Positions 37,990 to 46,144 of a DNA stretch of 64,000 bases are shown one piece after another. Under the pieces are notes generated by a model. That model was not told where the DNA came from. It did not search any database and saw nothing but the letters and a program-made list of their open reading frames with translations. Source of the DNA: WTGU01 sp965200925 (lineage in GTDB: Bacteria > Pseudomonadota > Alphaproteobacteria > UBA828); the NCBI GenBank assembly GCA_965200925.1, contig OZ241738.1, positions 2,356,001-2,420,000 on the forward strand. The letters are read 5' to 3'. Positions within the stretch are counted from its first letter, which is position 1, and each line of letters opens with the position of its first letter. The translations under genes were made by a program, and so were the position numbers.

Positions 37990-39657
37990 TCAGTCGGCGA
38001 TCGACATCTCCGCCACGCGGTAGAACTGCGTCGTGTACCAGCGGAAGTTGCTGACCTTCCGCGACAGGCCGACGGCGAAATAGTGCTCGCCGATCCAGCC
38101 CACGCCGGCGAGATCGTGGATGTGCTCCTGGATGCCGGCATGGGCGGCGATGCGCGCCTCCGGGTCCACCACGCCTTCGCCGTCCTTCAGCACCTGGTCG
38201 ACCTTCGGGTCGGAGAAGTTGTGGTAGTTGACCAGGGCGCCGGTCGGCCAGACCAGCTTCAGCGCGTAGTTGATGTCCGGCTGGATGGGCATGTCGGTCC
38301 AGATCGCCAGCGAGCCCTTCTTGCTCATCACCGTGTCGGAATGGGCGGCGACCGGCAGCTTCTTCAGCGAGAGGTCGATGCCGGCCTCCTTGAACGAGCT
38401 CTGGAGCAGGACCGAGATCGCCTCCTGGGTGGCGTCACCCGCGTTGAACGCGAGCTCGGCCTCGAAGCCGTCGGGGAACCCCGCCTCCGCGAGCAGCGCC
38501 TTCGCCCTGGCCGGGTCGTAGTCGTACTTCATATGCCCTTCGTAGCCGGGGTAGGTGCTCGGCATCGGCCCCTGCCAATGGTTCATCATGCCGTGGTAGA
38601 TGTCGGCGATGATCGCCTGGCGGTCGATGAGGTGGTTGATCGCCTGGCGGACCTTCGCGTTGTCGTAGGGCGGCAACTCGTTGTTGATCATGATCCACAT
38701 GGACTGGTTGCCGCGCACCGCGACGCCCCGCGCGTTCTCGTCGTCGGCCAGCGCCACGATCTCGTCGGGGGTCAACCCCTCGGCCATGTGCACCTTGCTC
38801 TGCTTGAGGAGGGCGACGCGGTTGGCCGATTCCGGAACCACCAGATAGATGATCCGCTTGATCTCCGGCGCGCCGCGCCAGTAGGCCTCGTTGGCCTCCA
38901 TGACGACGCGCTTGCCCGGGGTCCATTCCGTCACCCGGTAGGCGCCGAAGCCGCCGCCGTTGGTCGCCACCCATTTGTCTCCCCACGGGTCGTCGTCGGT
39001 GGCGTGCTTCATGATCTCGGTCGAATCGAGCCAAGCGTTGTAGTAGTTGGTCAGCGCTTTGCAGGCGAGCGGCATCCCCGCCGAGGAGGTGAGCTCGACC
39101 GTGTGGTCGTCGATCCTGGCGTAGCCGCCGCTCTCCGGCGGGTTGATCGTCTGGCCCGGCAGGTTGAGCAGGAATTCGAGGAAGTTGTTGATCGCGCCCG
39201 TGGCCTTGCCGCGCTCGATCCGCCAGATCACGTCGTCCGCCGTGAACTCGTTCCCCCACGGCGAGATCACGCCTTTGCGGAGGTGGTAGATGGCGCGCTT
39301 GCCGTCCGGCTCCAGCTCGCATTTCTCGATGATCCCCGGCAGCAGCGCCTTCTGGCCCATGTAGTCGGGATATTTGAAGCCGGGGATGGTTGACGGATCC
39401 CAGGCGTCGCCGGTCGCATAGGGAAAGTCGATCCACTCCCAGTTCATGCCGTCCTCGAAGACCTGGGCGCCCATGCTCCAGGTCTGGGGGCTCACGTGCT
39501 TGTCGAGGTCGATGCCCTGCGGCAGGCCCGGAATGGCGATGACCATCGTGTCCTGCGCCGCGTCGGCCGGCTTCGGCACCAGCGTCCAGGCCGAGGCGGC
39601 GAGCGCCGCCGCCGCGACGGCCCCGAGGCCGCGTCTCGTGATGTTTCCCAGCGTCAT
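37990..39657 (-). CDS. Peptide-type ABC transporter substrate-binding protein, family 5
   Basis: The protein has 555 residues. A twin-arginine-like MTLGNITRRGLGAVAAAALA signal is followed by a cleavage region at ADAAQ. Family 5 features include the DDVIWRIERG motif, GGFGAYRVTEWTPGKRVVME and KVRQAINHLIDRQAI. It captures peptides or a small solute in the periplasm. The gene is separated from the upstream ATPase by 115 bases containing an inverted repeat, which may set apart its expression. The ligand is unknown. Confidence 0.93.
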   Translation of the reverse strand: MTLGNITRRGLGAVAAAALAASAWTLVPKPADAAQDTMVIAIPGLPQGIDLDKHVSPQTWSMGAQVFEDGMNWEWIDFPYATGDAWDPSTIPGFKYPDYMGQKALLPGIIEKCELEPDGKRAIYHLRKGVISPWGNEFTADDVIWRIERGKATGAINNFLEFLLNLPGQTINPPESGGYARIDDHTVELTSSAGMPLACKALTNYYNAWLDSTEIMKHATDDDPWGDKWVATNGGGFGAYRVTEWTPGKRVVMEANEAYWRGAPEIKRIIYLVVPESANRVALLKQSKVHMAEGLTPDEIVALADDENARGVAVRGNQSMWIMINNELPPYDNAKVRQAINHLIDRQAIIADIYHGMMNHWQGPMPSTYPGYEGHMKYDYDPARAKALLAEAGFPDGFEAELAFNAGDATQEAISVLLQSSFKEAGIDLSLKKLPVAAHSDTVMSKKGSLAIWTDMPIQPDINYALKLVWPTGALVNYHNFSDPKVDQVLKDGEGVVDPEARIAAHAGIQEHIHDLAGVGWIGEHYFAVGLSRKVSNFRWYTTQFYRVAEMSIAD

Positions 39658-39734
39658 TCTCGTCCCTCCCTCAGGCTCCCGTTTCGCGCCGCGTGCAGGC
39701 CGGCGTCTGTCGGATCGCGTGGATATTAGAACAA

Positions 39735-39763
39735 ACGCTCGTTCGGAACCGAACGAAAAGCGT
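39735..39763 (-). terminator. Inverted repeat between the oppF-like and binding-protein genes
   Basis: CGTTCGG and CCGAACG (39740-39755) form a 7-bp stem with a two-base centre, flanked by a second ACGCT/AGCGT pair. On the minus strand it is followed by TTTGTTC, so it can act as a weak intrinsic terminator of the upstream ATPase gene, or as an operator for the binding-protein gene. Confidence 0.45.
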
Positions 39764-39772
39764 CACGCTCCG

Positions 39773-40750
39773 CTAACCGGCGCCCGCGGCGGCCATGGAC
39801 GCGGCGACGTCGGGCCAGCGCCGGCAGGCGGAGTAGTGGGCCTCCTCGATCTCGCGCAGCGGCGGCACCTCCTCCCGGCAGGCATCCTCGCGGATGGGGC
39901 AGCGGCCGTAGAGGGGGCATTCCGGCTTCGGGTTGATCGCCGTCGGGATCTCGCCCTCGATGACGTAAGGGTCCGGGCGCCGCCGCGGGTCCGGGAACAG
40001 CACCGCCGAGAGGAGCGCGCGGCTGTAAGGGTGACGCTGGCTGTCCATGATGATCCCGGTCGGCGCGTGCTCGACGATATGCCCCAGATACATGATCGCG
40101 ATGCGGTGGCTGATCTTGGCGACCGAGGTGAGGTCGTGGGAGATGAAGATATAGGCCGTCTCCGTCTCGCTCTGGATCGCCTTGAGCAGGTCGAGGATCT
40201 CCGCCCGCGCCGACGGGTCGAGCATGGAGGTCGGCTCGTCCAGCACCACGAATTCCGGTTCCGTGACCAGCGCCCGCGCGATCCCCACCCGTTGCTGTTC
40301 GCTCGCCGTCAGGTCCGCCGGGTAGTAGTCGAAGAGGTGGGCGCCGAGGCCCACGCGCTCCAGCATGGCGGCGACGCGGCCCCGTCGCTTCGCCCGCGCC
40401 GCACCGTGCAATGCAAGCGGCTCGTCCACGGTCTGGAACGCTGTGAGCCGCGGGTTCAACGAGCCGAACGGGTCCTGGAACACGAGCTGCATCCGCGCCC
40501 GCAGCGCGCGGAGGCGGTCCGGCGCGAGGTCGCTGATCTCCGCGCCGCCGAGGGCGATCCGCCCCTTCGTCGGTTCGATCAGCCGCAGCACGCAGCGGCC
40601 CACGGTGGTCTTGCCTGAGCCGCTCTCGCCGACGAGGCCCAGGGTCTCGCCGCGCTCCAGCGTGAAGGAGACGTTGTTGACGGCGATCAGGTCGTCGCCG
40701 TGGCCGACCGTGAAAATCTTGGTCAGGTTCTCGACTTCGAGCAGCGCCAC
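39773..40750 (-). CDS. Peptide-type ABC transporter ATP-binding protein, OppF type
   Basis: The protein has 325 residues. Walker A is GESGSGKTTVGRCVLRL, Walker B FVVLDEPTSMLDP, switch His in FISHDLTSV. The signature region reads LTASEQQRVGIARAL instead of LSGGQQQR, an unusual degeneration. The C-terminus has the Opp-family Cys cluster (CPLYGRCPIREDAC...ACRRW) that may bind an iron-sulfur cluster. With the ATPase half of the fusion protein it gives two different ATPase domains, as in dipeptide importers. It starts 46 bases after the DSD1-like gene. Confidence 0.92.
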   Translation of the reverse strand: MALLEVENLTKIFTVGHGDDLIAVNNVSFTLERGETLGLVGESGSGKTTVGRCVLRLIEPTKGRIALGGAEISDLAPDRLRALRARMQLVFQDPFGSLNPRLTAFQTVDEPLALHGAARAKRRGRVAAMLERVGLGAHLFDYYPADLTASEQQRVGIARALVTEPEFVVLDEPTSMLDPSARAEILDLLKAIQSETETAYIFISHDLTSVAKISHRIAIMYLGHIVEHAPTGIIMDSQRHPYSRALLSAVLFPDPRRRPDPYVIEGEIPTAINPKPECPLYGRCPIREDACREEVPPLREIEEAHYSACRRWPDVAASMAAAGAG

Positions 40751-40795
40751 CGTTCCGTCCCCCGCTCCCGAGAAGAGGCGCCGCCCGCGGGCGCG

Positions 40796-41941
40796 CTACC
40801 ACTGCGCCCGCGCGTCGATGGGCCAGATGTCGACCAGCGTGTCGCCCCGCACGCAGTGGTAGACGCCATAGAGGTTGAGCGTCCCGTAGCAGTGCGGAGT
40901 CACGCATTCGAGGGCCTCGCCGATCTCCGGCCGGCGCGCGCCCGCGGGCACGGTGACGCGCCCCAGGTCGTCGCCGATCAGCGCGTAGCGCGAGTCCGGA
41001 TCGGCGCCGGAGGCGATGCGGGGGGTCAGATCCTCGCGCGCGAATTCCTTGATCCCGGCATCGGTCACTGCGAATTCGTCGCGCGCGCTGATCACGGTGG
41101 TGCGCACGAAGAGGGCGGTCTCGAAGGGGTGCGGGTTGTCGGGCTCGAAGGGCGTGTCGGCGTAGTTCACGTCCATGAAGACGTAGCTTCCGGCTTGGCA
41201 TTCCGTGAAGAGGCCGGCTTGGGCGTCGATCGCGTAGGTGCCGGTGCCGCCGCCGGAGACGATCCCGGGTGCAAGATCCGCGGCGGCCAGCCGCTCGCGG
41301 AGCGCGGCCAGGGGCGCGGTGCATCGCGCCTGTTGCGCGGCGCGGACGGCGAAATCGGGCTCCCGCTGGAACGAGCCGTTGTAGCCCTGGACGCCGGCGT
41401 AGAGCACGCCGTCCGTCTCGGCGATGCGGCGCGCCAGCGCCACCGCCTCGTCGATGGCGGCGAGGCCGGTGCGCCGGCCGCCGACCTCGACATCGACCAG
41501 CAGGCGCAGCGGCCGGCCGGAGTCGCGGGCGGCGGTGGCGAGGCGATCCACCACGCCGGCGTCGTCCACGGCGACGATCAGGCCCTCCGCCCGGGCGTTG
41601 AGCGCGGCCAGGCGGGCGATCTTGGGCGCCGTCACCACCTGCGAGAAGAGCAGCACGCCGCCGATCCCGGCATCGGCCATGACCTCCGCCTCGGCCAGGG
41701 TGGCACAGCAGACGCCGAGCGCGCCGGCCGCCATCTGGCGCTTCGCCACCTCGACCGACTTGTGGATCTTCGCCACCGGCCGCAGCCCGTGCCGCGCCGT
41801 GCCGAGATAGCGCGCGAGATAGGCGACGTTGCGTTCCAGGCGGTCCAGGTCGAGCACCAGCGCCGGCGTCGACAGCGCGCCCCGCGACCCCGCCTGGCCG
41901 ATCAGCGGCGCGTTGGGGCCGAGAGGCCCGAAAGGAGGCAT
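40796..41941 (-). CDS. DSD1/D-threonine aldolase-like PLP-dependent enzyme
   Basis: The protein has 381 residues. It has the alanine-racemase-like fold: TPALVLDLDRLERNVAYLAR, the PLP-Lys in RPVAKIHKSVEVAK, and a C-terminal His/Cys metal site, CVTPHCYGTLNLYG. DSD1-like enzymes dehydrate D-serine or cleave D-threonine and other beta-hydroxy D-amino acids. Leading the peptide-transporter operon, it may process the imported compound. A GAAAGGAGGC-type RBS lies before the ATG. The substrate is not known. Confidence 0.9.
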   Translation of the reverse strand: MPPFGPLGPNAPLIGQAGSRGALSTPALVLDLDRLERNVAYLARYLGTARHGLRPVAKIHKSVEVAKRQMAAGALGVCCATLAEAEVMADAGIGGVLLFSQVVTAPKIARLAALNARAEGLIVAVDDAGVVDRLATAARDSGRPLRLLVDVEVGGRRTGLAAIDEAVALARRIAETDGVLYAGVQGYNGSFQREPDFAVRAAQQARCTAPLAALRERLAAADLAPGIVSGGGTGTYAIDAQAGLFTECQAGSYVFMDVNYADTPFEPDNPHPFETALFVRTTVISARDEFAVTDAGIKEFAREDLTPRIASGADPDSRYALIGDDLGRVTVPAGARRPEIGEALECVTPHCYGTLNLYGVYHCVRGDTLVDIWPIDARAQW

Positions 41942-42013
41942 GGCGTCTTCCCGCCCGCGGCGTGCGTGGGCGTCGAGGCTAACACGGGGCCGGGGGATGT
42001 GAAGAGAAAACGG

Positions 42014-42048
42014 AACCTGCTTTACCCGTGAACGTCCGCCAATGACGC
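42014..42048. repeat. 35-bp imperfect direct repeat, copy 1
   Basis: AACCTGCTTTACCCGTGAAC begins a 35-bp unit repeated at 42087-42121 with four differences. Between the copies a GGATAGTGG string also occurs twice. The pair lies between the DSD1-like gene and the first TbpB-like lipoprotein gene; it could be an insertion-sequence end or slippage product. Confidence 0.7.
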
Positions 42049-42086
42049 GGGCCAGTGGATAGTGGGTGGGGGATAGTGGCTGAGAT

Positions 42087-42121
42087 AACCTGCTTTACTC
42101 GCGAAAGTCCGCCAATGGCGC
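42087..42121. repeat. 35-bp imperfect direct repeat, copy 2
   Basis: Partner of 42014-42048, beginning AACCTGCTTTACTCGCGAAA. The second copy ends about 90 bases from the end of the TbpB-like gene. The nearby degraded transposase fragment at 44.7 kb makes an insertion-sequence origin possible but not shown. Confidence 0.7.
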
Positions 42122-42210
42122 AGAAGCTGCCGATGAGGGTGCCGGCGCCCGGAGCGAAAGGCGGCGGGGAGCGAGAGAAGGGCGGCGGGGGAGGCCGCCG
42201 CCCTGGCGCT

Positions 42211-44598
42211 TCAGCAGTTCGAGGCGTCGGCGGGGCAGGCGGCGGCGCCGAAGCTGCCGACCATGCCGAGGACGCCGTTGTTGACGATATCGCTGCCCAC
42301 GGCGGGCAGCCACCAGGTGCCGGCGGCCTCGAGGGCGTCGGCGGGGCCGTAGAAGGCGCCCTCGACCTGGCCGTGGTTCCAGAATTGGTTCATCGCCAGC
42401 CCCCTGTTGCCACCCACCTGCTCGCGGATCGTGTAGCCGTGCGTGTCCGCGCCTGCGGTCCGGGTGCCGCCGTCGGAGGCGGTCCGCCGGCTGTCGGAAA
42501 TAGCGGTGTCCGGGACCGCCCTGCCCGAGAAGGCGCCGTTGGCGGTGATGTCGCCGTCCAACAGAATGTCGCCGAGGAAGGCGTAGTAGCCGCTCGGGTG
42601 GGCGGCGGTGCCGCCGCTGCCCCAGGCGCCGCCGGGCAGCGTGATTTCCAGGTCGTGGATGGCCCCAGTGAAGTCGTTGGCAGCGGTGGGCTTGTCGGCG
42701 CCCGTGGGCGCGGTGAAGTCGCTCGCCTGGCAGCCGCTGCCGCCGATGCAGGTGTGGAGGGTGACGTTGCCGCGCATCCGGTGCAGACCGCCGACGACGC
42801 CGCTGCCGTGGGTCGTCGCCAGCCAGGCCATGGTCCGCCCCTTGAAGGTGGCGGCGATGGAATCCGCCGTCGCCGCCGGCAGCCGGTTGTGCGCGCCGAA
42901 GGCGTCGAAACCGTAATGGAAGGTCTGCATGCGGCCGACGCGGTCGTCGCGGGTCTGGTAGTCGATGAACTGGAACAGGCCGTAGGCCGCGTAGCGGAGA
43001 TAGCGCTCGCTGTCGTCGCCCGCCGCCGCCGTGCCCTTGTCGTCCACGCCGGCATGGTTCGAAAGCAGCGCCTGGTAGCGGCCCACGACGCCGTCCGGGT
43101 CGGCCAGCGTCGCCGGGTTGGCCGCCGTGGCCGTCGCGCCGGCGGCGATGGTCAACCTGGGATCGGGCACGTCGACGGTCCAGTGATAGGCCGGGTCGCC
43201 GGTGGGATCGCGGGAGGGGGCGCCGAAGGAGACGGTGAGGTCGCGGGTGCCGGCCTCGTCGCAGGCCTGGTCGCCGGACGGCCCGCAATTGTAGCGGCCC
43301 GTGGCGGTGAGCGCCTCCAGGTCGCCGAAGATCAGGCTGCCCTCGCTCCCCGCGGGCGCGCCCTCGGGCCTCTGGTCCGGCGGCAGGGCGCCGAACTTCA
43401 TGATGAGGCCGGAATCCGCGTCGTACTGGAAGGAGGAGATGGCGTGGCCTCTCAGGTTGCCGCGCAGGCCGGTGCCGCTGCCGATGCGGGAGATGGCGTT
43501 CGCGGCGGTGCCGTCGGAGGTCGGGCCGTAGGACCCTTGGCGGGGCAGCGTGAACTCCCGATGGTTGTAGCCTATGCCACGGAAGACCTCGCCGCGGCCG
43601 GGGAACTCGACGGTCGCCGGGTCGCCGGAGGCGCCGGGGATCACCATGCCGGCGGTGGCGGTCCAGGGAACCGCGTCCTGCTCGATCGCCAGCCGGGCGG
43701 TGCCCGCGCTGCCGTAGTCGGTGATGGTGTAGCGGGTGCGGGTGCTCCAGGACGGGGACGTCGCATCGAAGCCGGTATTGGCCCTCCACTCGACGCCGGC
43801 GCGGCGCGGGGTCAGGACGATGGCGGCGTCGTCGGCCGGTGCGGACCTCGAGGCCTCGCGGCCGTCGCGCCCCAGGTCCTTGCCGAAGGTGAGGGTCAGG
43901 CGGGCCAGTTCGGCCTCGGCGGTGTCTGCCCGCTGCCGGACGTCGGCCAGTTCGGCCTCGGCATCGCTCGCCCGCCGGCGGATGTCGGCCAAGTCTTCCC
44001 GCAGCAGCGGCAGCAGGGAGACCTGGGCGGTGGTGAGCGTTCCCTGGGCCTGGGCGAGCAGGTTGCGCAGCGCGGCATCGGGTTCGGCCGCCAGCGCCTC
44101 CTTCAGCTTGGCCTGGGCGTCGTCGAGCGCGCTCTGCGCCCGGTCCAGCGAAGTGTGCATACTCGCCAGCTGAACCAGGCCGGCTCCGGAAGCCATGGCG
44201 CCGTCGGTCGCCGCCAGGGCCTCGGCGGTCCGCGCCAGAGCGGTCTCGACCGCCGCCAGCGCCGCATCGGTCGCCGTTTTGGCGGCGCTGGCAGGCTGCG
44301 TCGCCAGGGCCTGCTGCACCTGCCGCAGGTTCTGCTGGGCGGCGACCACCGCCGCGCGCTGCTGGGCCGTGGTGCCCGCCTCCTGGGCGGTGGCCAGCAA
44401 GGTGCGCAGATCCGCCAGCGCCGTTTCCGCCGCGTCCAGCGCCGCTTCCGCCGCGTCGGCCCTCGCCTTCTCCGCAGCGGTTTTCGCCCTCTCGGCGTCC
44501 AGCGTACTTTGGAAGATGCGGTCCTTTCCGCTGCCGCTGCAGGCCCCGAGCGCCAGCACGGCGCCGCACGCAACCACAACCATCACCTTTGAACGCAT
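42211..44598 (-). CDS. Large TbpB-like surface lipoprotein with N-terminal coiled coil
   Basis: The protein has 795 residues. MRSKVMVVVACGAVLALGAC is a lipoprotein signal (lipobox LGAC). Residues about 25-250 are Ala-rich and helical with heptads (AEKARADAAEAALDAAETAL), a long coiled coil. The C-terminus ends in a transferrin-binding-protein-B-like barrel: GSGQ-type strands, ITLPGGAWGSGG, QVEGAFYGPADALEAAGTWW and VLGMVGSFGAA. It is probably exposed on the outer membrane, where such proteins bind host iron proteins, haem or other ligands. No TonB receptor is adjacent. ATG 44598 has GGAGGG six bases upstream; a 17-C tract lies 45 bases upstream. Confidence 0.72.
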   Translation of the reverse strand: MRSKVMVVVACGAVLALGACSGSGKDRIFQSTLDAERAKTAAEKARADAAEAALDAAETALADLRTLLATAQEAGTTAQQRAAVVAAQQNLRQVQQALATQPASAAKTATDAALAAVETALARTAEALAATDGAMASGAGLVQLASMHTSLDRAQSALDDAQAKLKEALAAEPDAALRNLLAQAQGTLTTAQVSLLPLLREDLADIRRRASDAEAELADVRQRADTAEAELARLTLTFGKDLGRDGREASRSAPADDAAIVLTPRRAGVEWRANTGFDATSPSWSTRTRYTITDYGSAGTARLAIEQDAVPWTATAGMVIPGASGDPATVEFPGRGEVFRGIGYNHREFTLPRQGSYGPTSDGTAANAISRIGSGTGLRGNLRGHAISSFQYDADSGLIMKFGALPPDQRPEGAPAGSEGSLIFGDLEALTATGRYNCGPSGDQACDEAGTRDLTVSFGAPSRDPTGDPAYHWTVDVPDPRLTIAAGATATAANPATLADPDGVVGRYQALLSNHAGVDDKGTAAAGDDSERYLRYAAYGLFQFIDYQTRDDRVGRMQTFHYGFDAFGAHNRLPAATADSIAATFKGRTMAWLATTHGSGVVGGLHRMRGNVTLHTCIGGSGCQASDFTAPTGADKPTAANDFTGAIHDLEITLPGGAWGSGGTAAHPSGYYAFLGDILLDGDITANGAFSGRAVPDTAISDSRRTASDGGTRTAGADTHGYTIREQVGGNRGLAMNQFWNHGQVEGAFYGPADALEAAGTWWLPAVGSDIVNNGVLGMVGSFGAAACPADASNC

Positions 44599-44642
44599 CG
44601 GTTTCCCTCCGCCGGATTCGCAAGTGCGGACGCTGCTACCAC

Positions 44643-44659
44643 GGGGGGGGGGGGGGGGG
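44643..44659 (-). repeat. 17-base homopolymer (C on the coding strand) upstream of the TbpB-like gene
   Basis: Seventeen G on the plus strand lie 45-61 bases before the start codon of the minus-strand lipoprotein gene. On the coding strand TTGTCC (44658-44663) could be a -35 box and TAGCAG (44633-44638) a weak -10, with the tract forming most of a 19-base spacer. Length changes would alter promoter spacing, a classic phase-variation design. Basecalling errors in the tract length are possible. Confidence 0.75.
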
Positions 44660-44685
44660 ACAAGCATTTTTAGCGCAGGCTCCGC

Positions 44686-44890
44686 ATGCTGCACCGGGAC
44701 GGATTACGCCATGAGTGGCTCGCCGGCATCACCACCATCGAGGCCGCCAACCGCTTCCTCGCCACTGCCTGCCCGACCAGATCGGCGACCTTCCGTGCCT
44801 GCACGCAGTGCGCACCGTCGCCCGCGACAACACCGTGCAATACGGCAAGGGGCGGGTCCTCCAAATCCCCGCCGGGCGGGGAGGGCGATC
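44686..44890 (+). mobile_element. Degraded ISNCY-type transposase remnant
   Basis: One frame reads LAGITTIEAANRFLA, another reads RTVARDNTVQYGKGRVLQIP; both are C-terminal motifs of ISNCY/integrase-catalytic-domain transposases as I recall them. The pieces are in different frames and the remainder is missing, so the element is dead. It lies between the homopolymer tract and the CaiB-family gene. No terminal repeats were found. Confidence 0.6.
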
Positions 44891-44948
44891 TGGCGGAAGG
44901 GGCGGGGTTGCGGATACGATCGCGCGCGCCGCCAAGGGGGAGGACGCC

Positions 44949-46136
44949 ATGCCGGGGCCGCTCGACGGCTATCGGGTGATCGACCTGACCACCATGGTCT
45001 CGGGGCCGTTCGCGACCATGATGCTGGGCGACCAGGGCGCCGACGTGATCAAGGTGGAGGCGCCCGGCCAGGGCGACCACGTGCGCACCGGCGGCGACCG
45101 CGCCGGCGGGCTGGCGGCCAACTTCGTCAACAACAACCGCAACAAGCGCTCGATCGCGGTGGACCTGAAGCATCCGCGCGGGCGCGAGGCCGTCCTGCGC
45201 CTGGCGGCAGGCGCCGACGTCTTCATCCAGAATTTCCGCCCGGGCGTGGCGGACCGGCTCGGCGTGGGCGAGGCGGCGGTCCGCGCGGCGTGCCCGGAGA
45301 TCGTGTACGTCTCGATCAGCGGCTTCGGCGAAACCGGCCCCTACGCCGCGAAGCGGGCCTACGATCCCGTCATCCAGGCCGCCTCGGGCCTCGCCTCCAT
45401 CCAGGGCGGGGCCGACGACGCCCGCCCGCGCCTCGTCCGCACCATCCTGCCGGACAAGCTCACCGGCGTGACCGCCGCACAAGCCGTCACCGCGGCTCTG
45501 CTCGCCCGCGCGCGCACCGGCAAGGGCCAGCACGTCCGCCTCTCGATGCTCGATGCGGTGGTCGCCTTCCTCTGGGCCTCGGACATGGGCGGGCAGACGT
45601 TCCTCGACCGGCCGCCCGGCGACGGGCGGCGGGCGGCGAGCTTCATCGACCTGATCTACGAAACGAAGGACGGCTTCATGAGCGTCGCCGTGATGAGCGA
45701 CCGCGAATGGGCAGGCCTCGCGCGGGCCCTGGAGCGCCCGGAATGGCTCGAGGACGAGCGCTTCAAGACCCCGGCGCTCCGCGACGCGAACATCGACGCC
45801 CGCCTTTCGCTCACGCAGGAGGCGCTGCGCGTCCGCACCACCGCCGAATGGATGGCACGCATGGAGGCGGAGGACGTGCCCTGCGCCCCGGTGCTGACCC
45901 GCGACGCGCTGGTCGCGCACCCGCAGATCCGGGCAGGCGGGACCCTCGTCGAGGTCGAGCATCCGGCGGCGGGCAGGTTGCGTCAGGCGCGGCCGGCGGC
46001 TCGCTTCGAGGCGACGCCGAGCGCGCTCCGCCGAGGGGCGCCCACGCTCGGCGAGCACACCGACGCGCTGCTTGCCGAGGCGGGGTTCCCGCCCGCCGAG
46101 ATCGCCGCGCTGCGCGCCGCCGGCGCCGTCGCCTGA
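44949..46136 (+). CDS. CaiB/BaiF family acyl-CoA transferase
   Basis: The protein has 395 residues, starting at the ATG giving MPGPLDGYRVIDLTTMVSGP. Class III CoA-transferase features are MLGDQGADVIKVEAPGQGD, the catalytic Asp in YETKDGFMS/AYDPVIQAASGL, and PCAPVLTRDAL. It moves CoA between carboxylic acids by a covalent Asp mechanism. A longer upstream frame overlaps the transposase remnant and is not supported. It is followed eight bases later by an acyl-CoA carboxylase beta subunit, suggesting a shared acyl-CoA pathway. Substrate unknown. Confidence 0.92.
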   Translation: MPGPLDGYRVIDLTTMVSGPFATMMLGDQGADVIKVEAPGQGDHVRTGGDRAGGLAANFVNNNRNKRSIAVDLKHPRGREAVLRLAAGADVFIQNFRPGVADRLGVGEAAVRAACPEIVYVSISGFGETGPYAAKRAYDPVIQAASGLASIQGGADDARPRLVRTILPDKLTGVTAAQAVTAALLARARTGKGQHVRLSMLDAVVAFLWASDMGGQTFLDRPPGDGRRAASFIDLIYETKDGFMSVAVMSDREWAGLARALERPEWLEDERFKTPALRDANIDARLSLTQEALRVRTTAEWMARMEAEDVPCAPVLTRDALVAHPQIRAGGTLVEVEHPAAGRLRQARPAARFEATPSALRRGAPTLGEHTDALLAEAGFPPAEIAALRAAGAVA

Positions 46137-46144
46137 GCCGGCGC

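Noticed and set aside
44599..44694. Upstream start of the TbpB-like lipoprotein that translates through the C17 tract as poly-Pro
   Set aside because: The lipoprotein signal starts at ATG 44598 with a proper RBS; 32 additional residues before a signal peptide would be unusual. Coding-region phase variation is therefore less likely than promoter variation.
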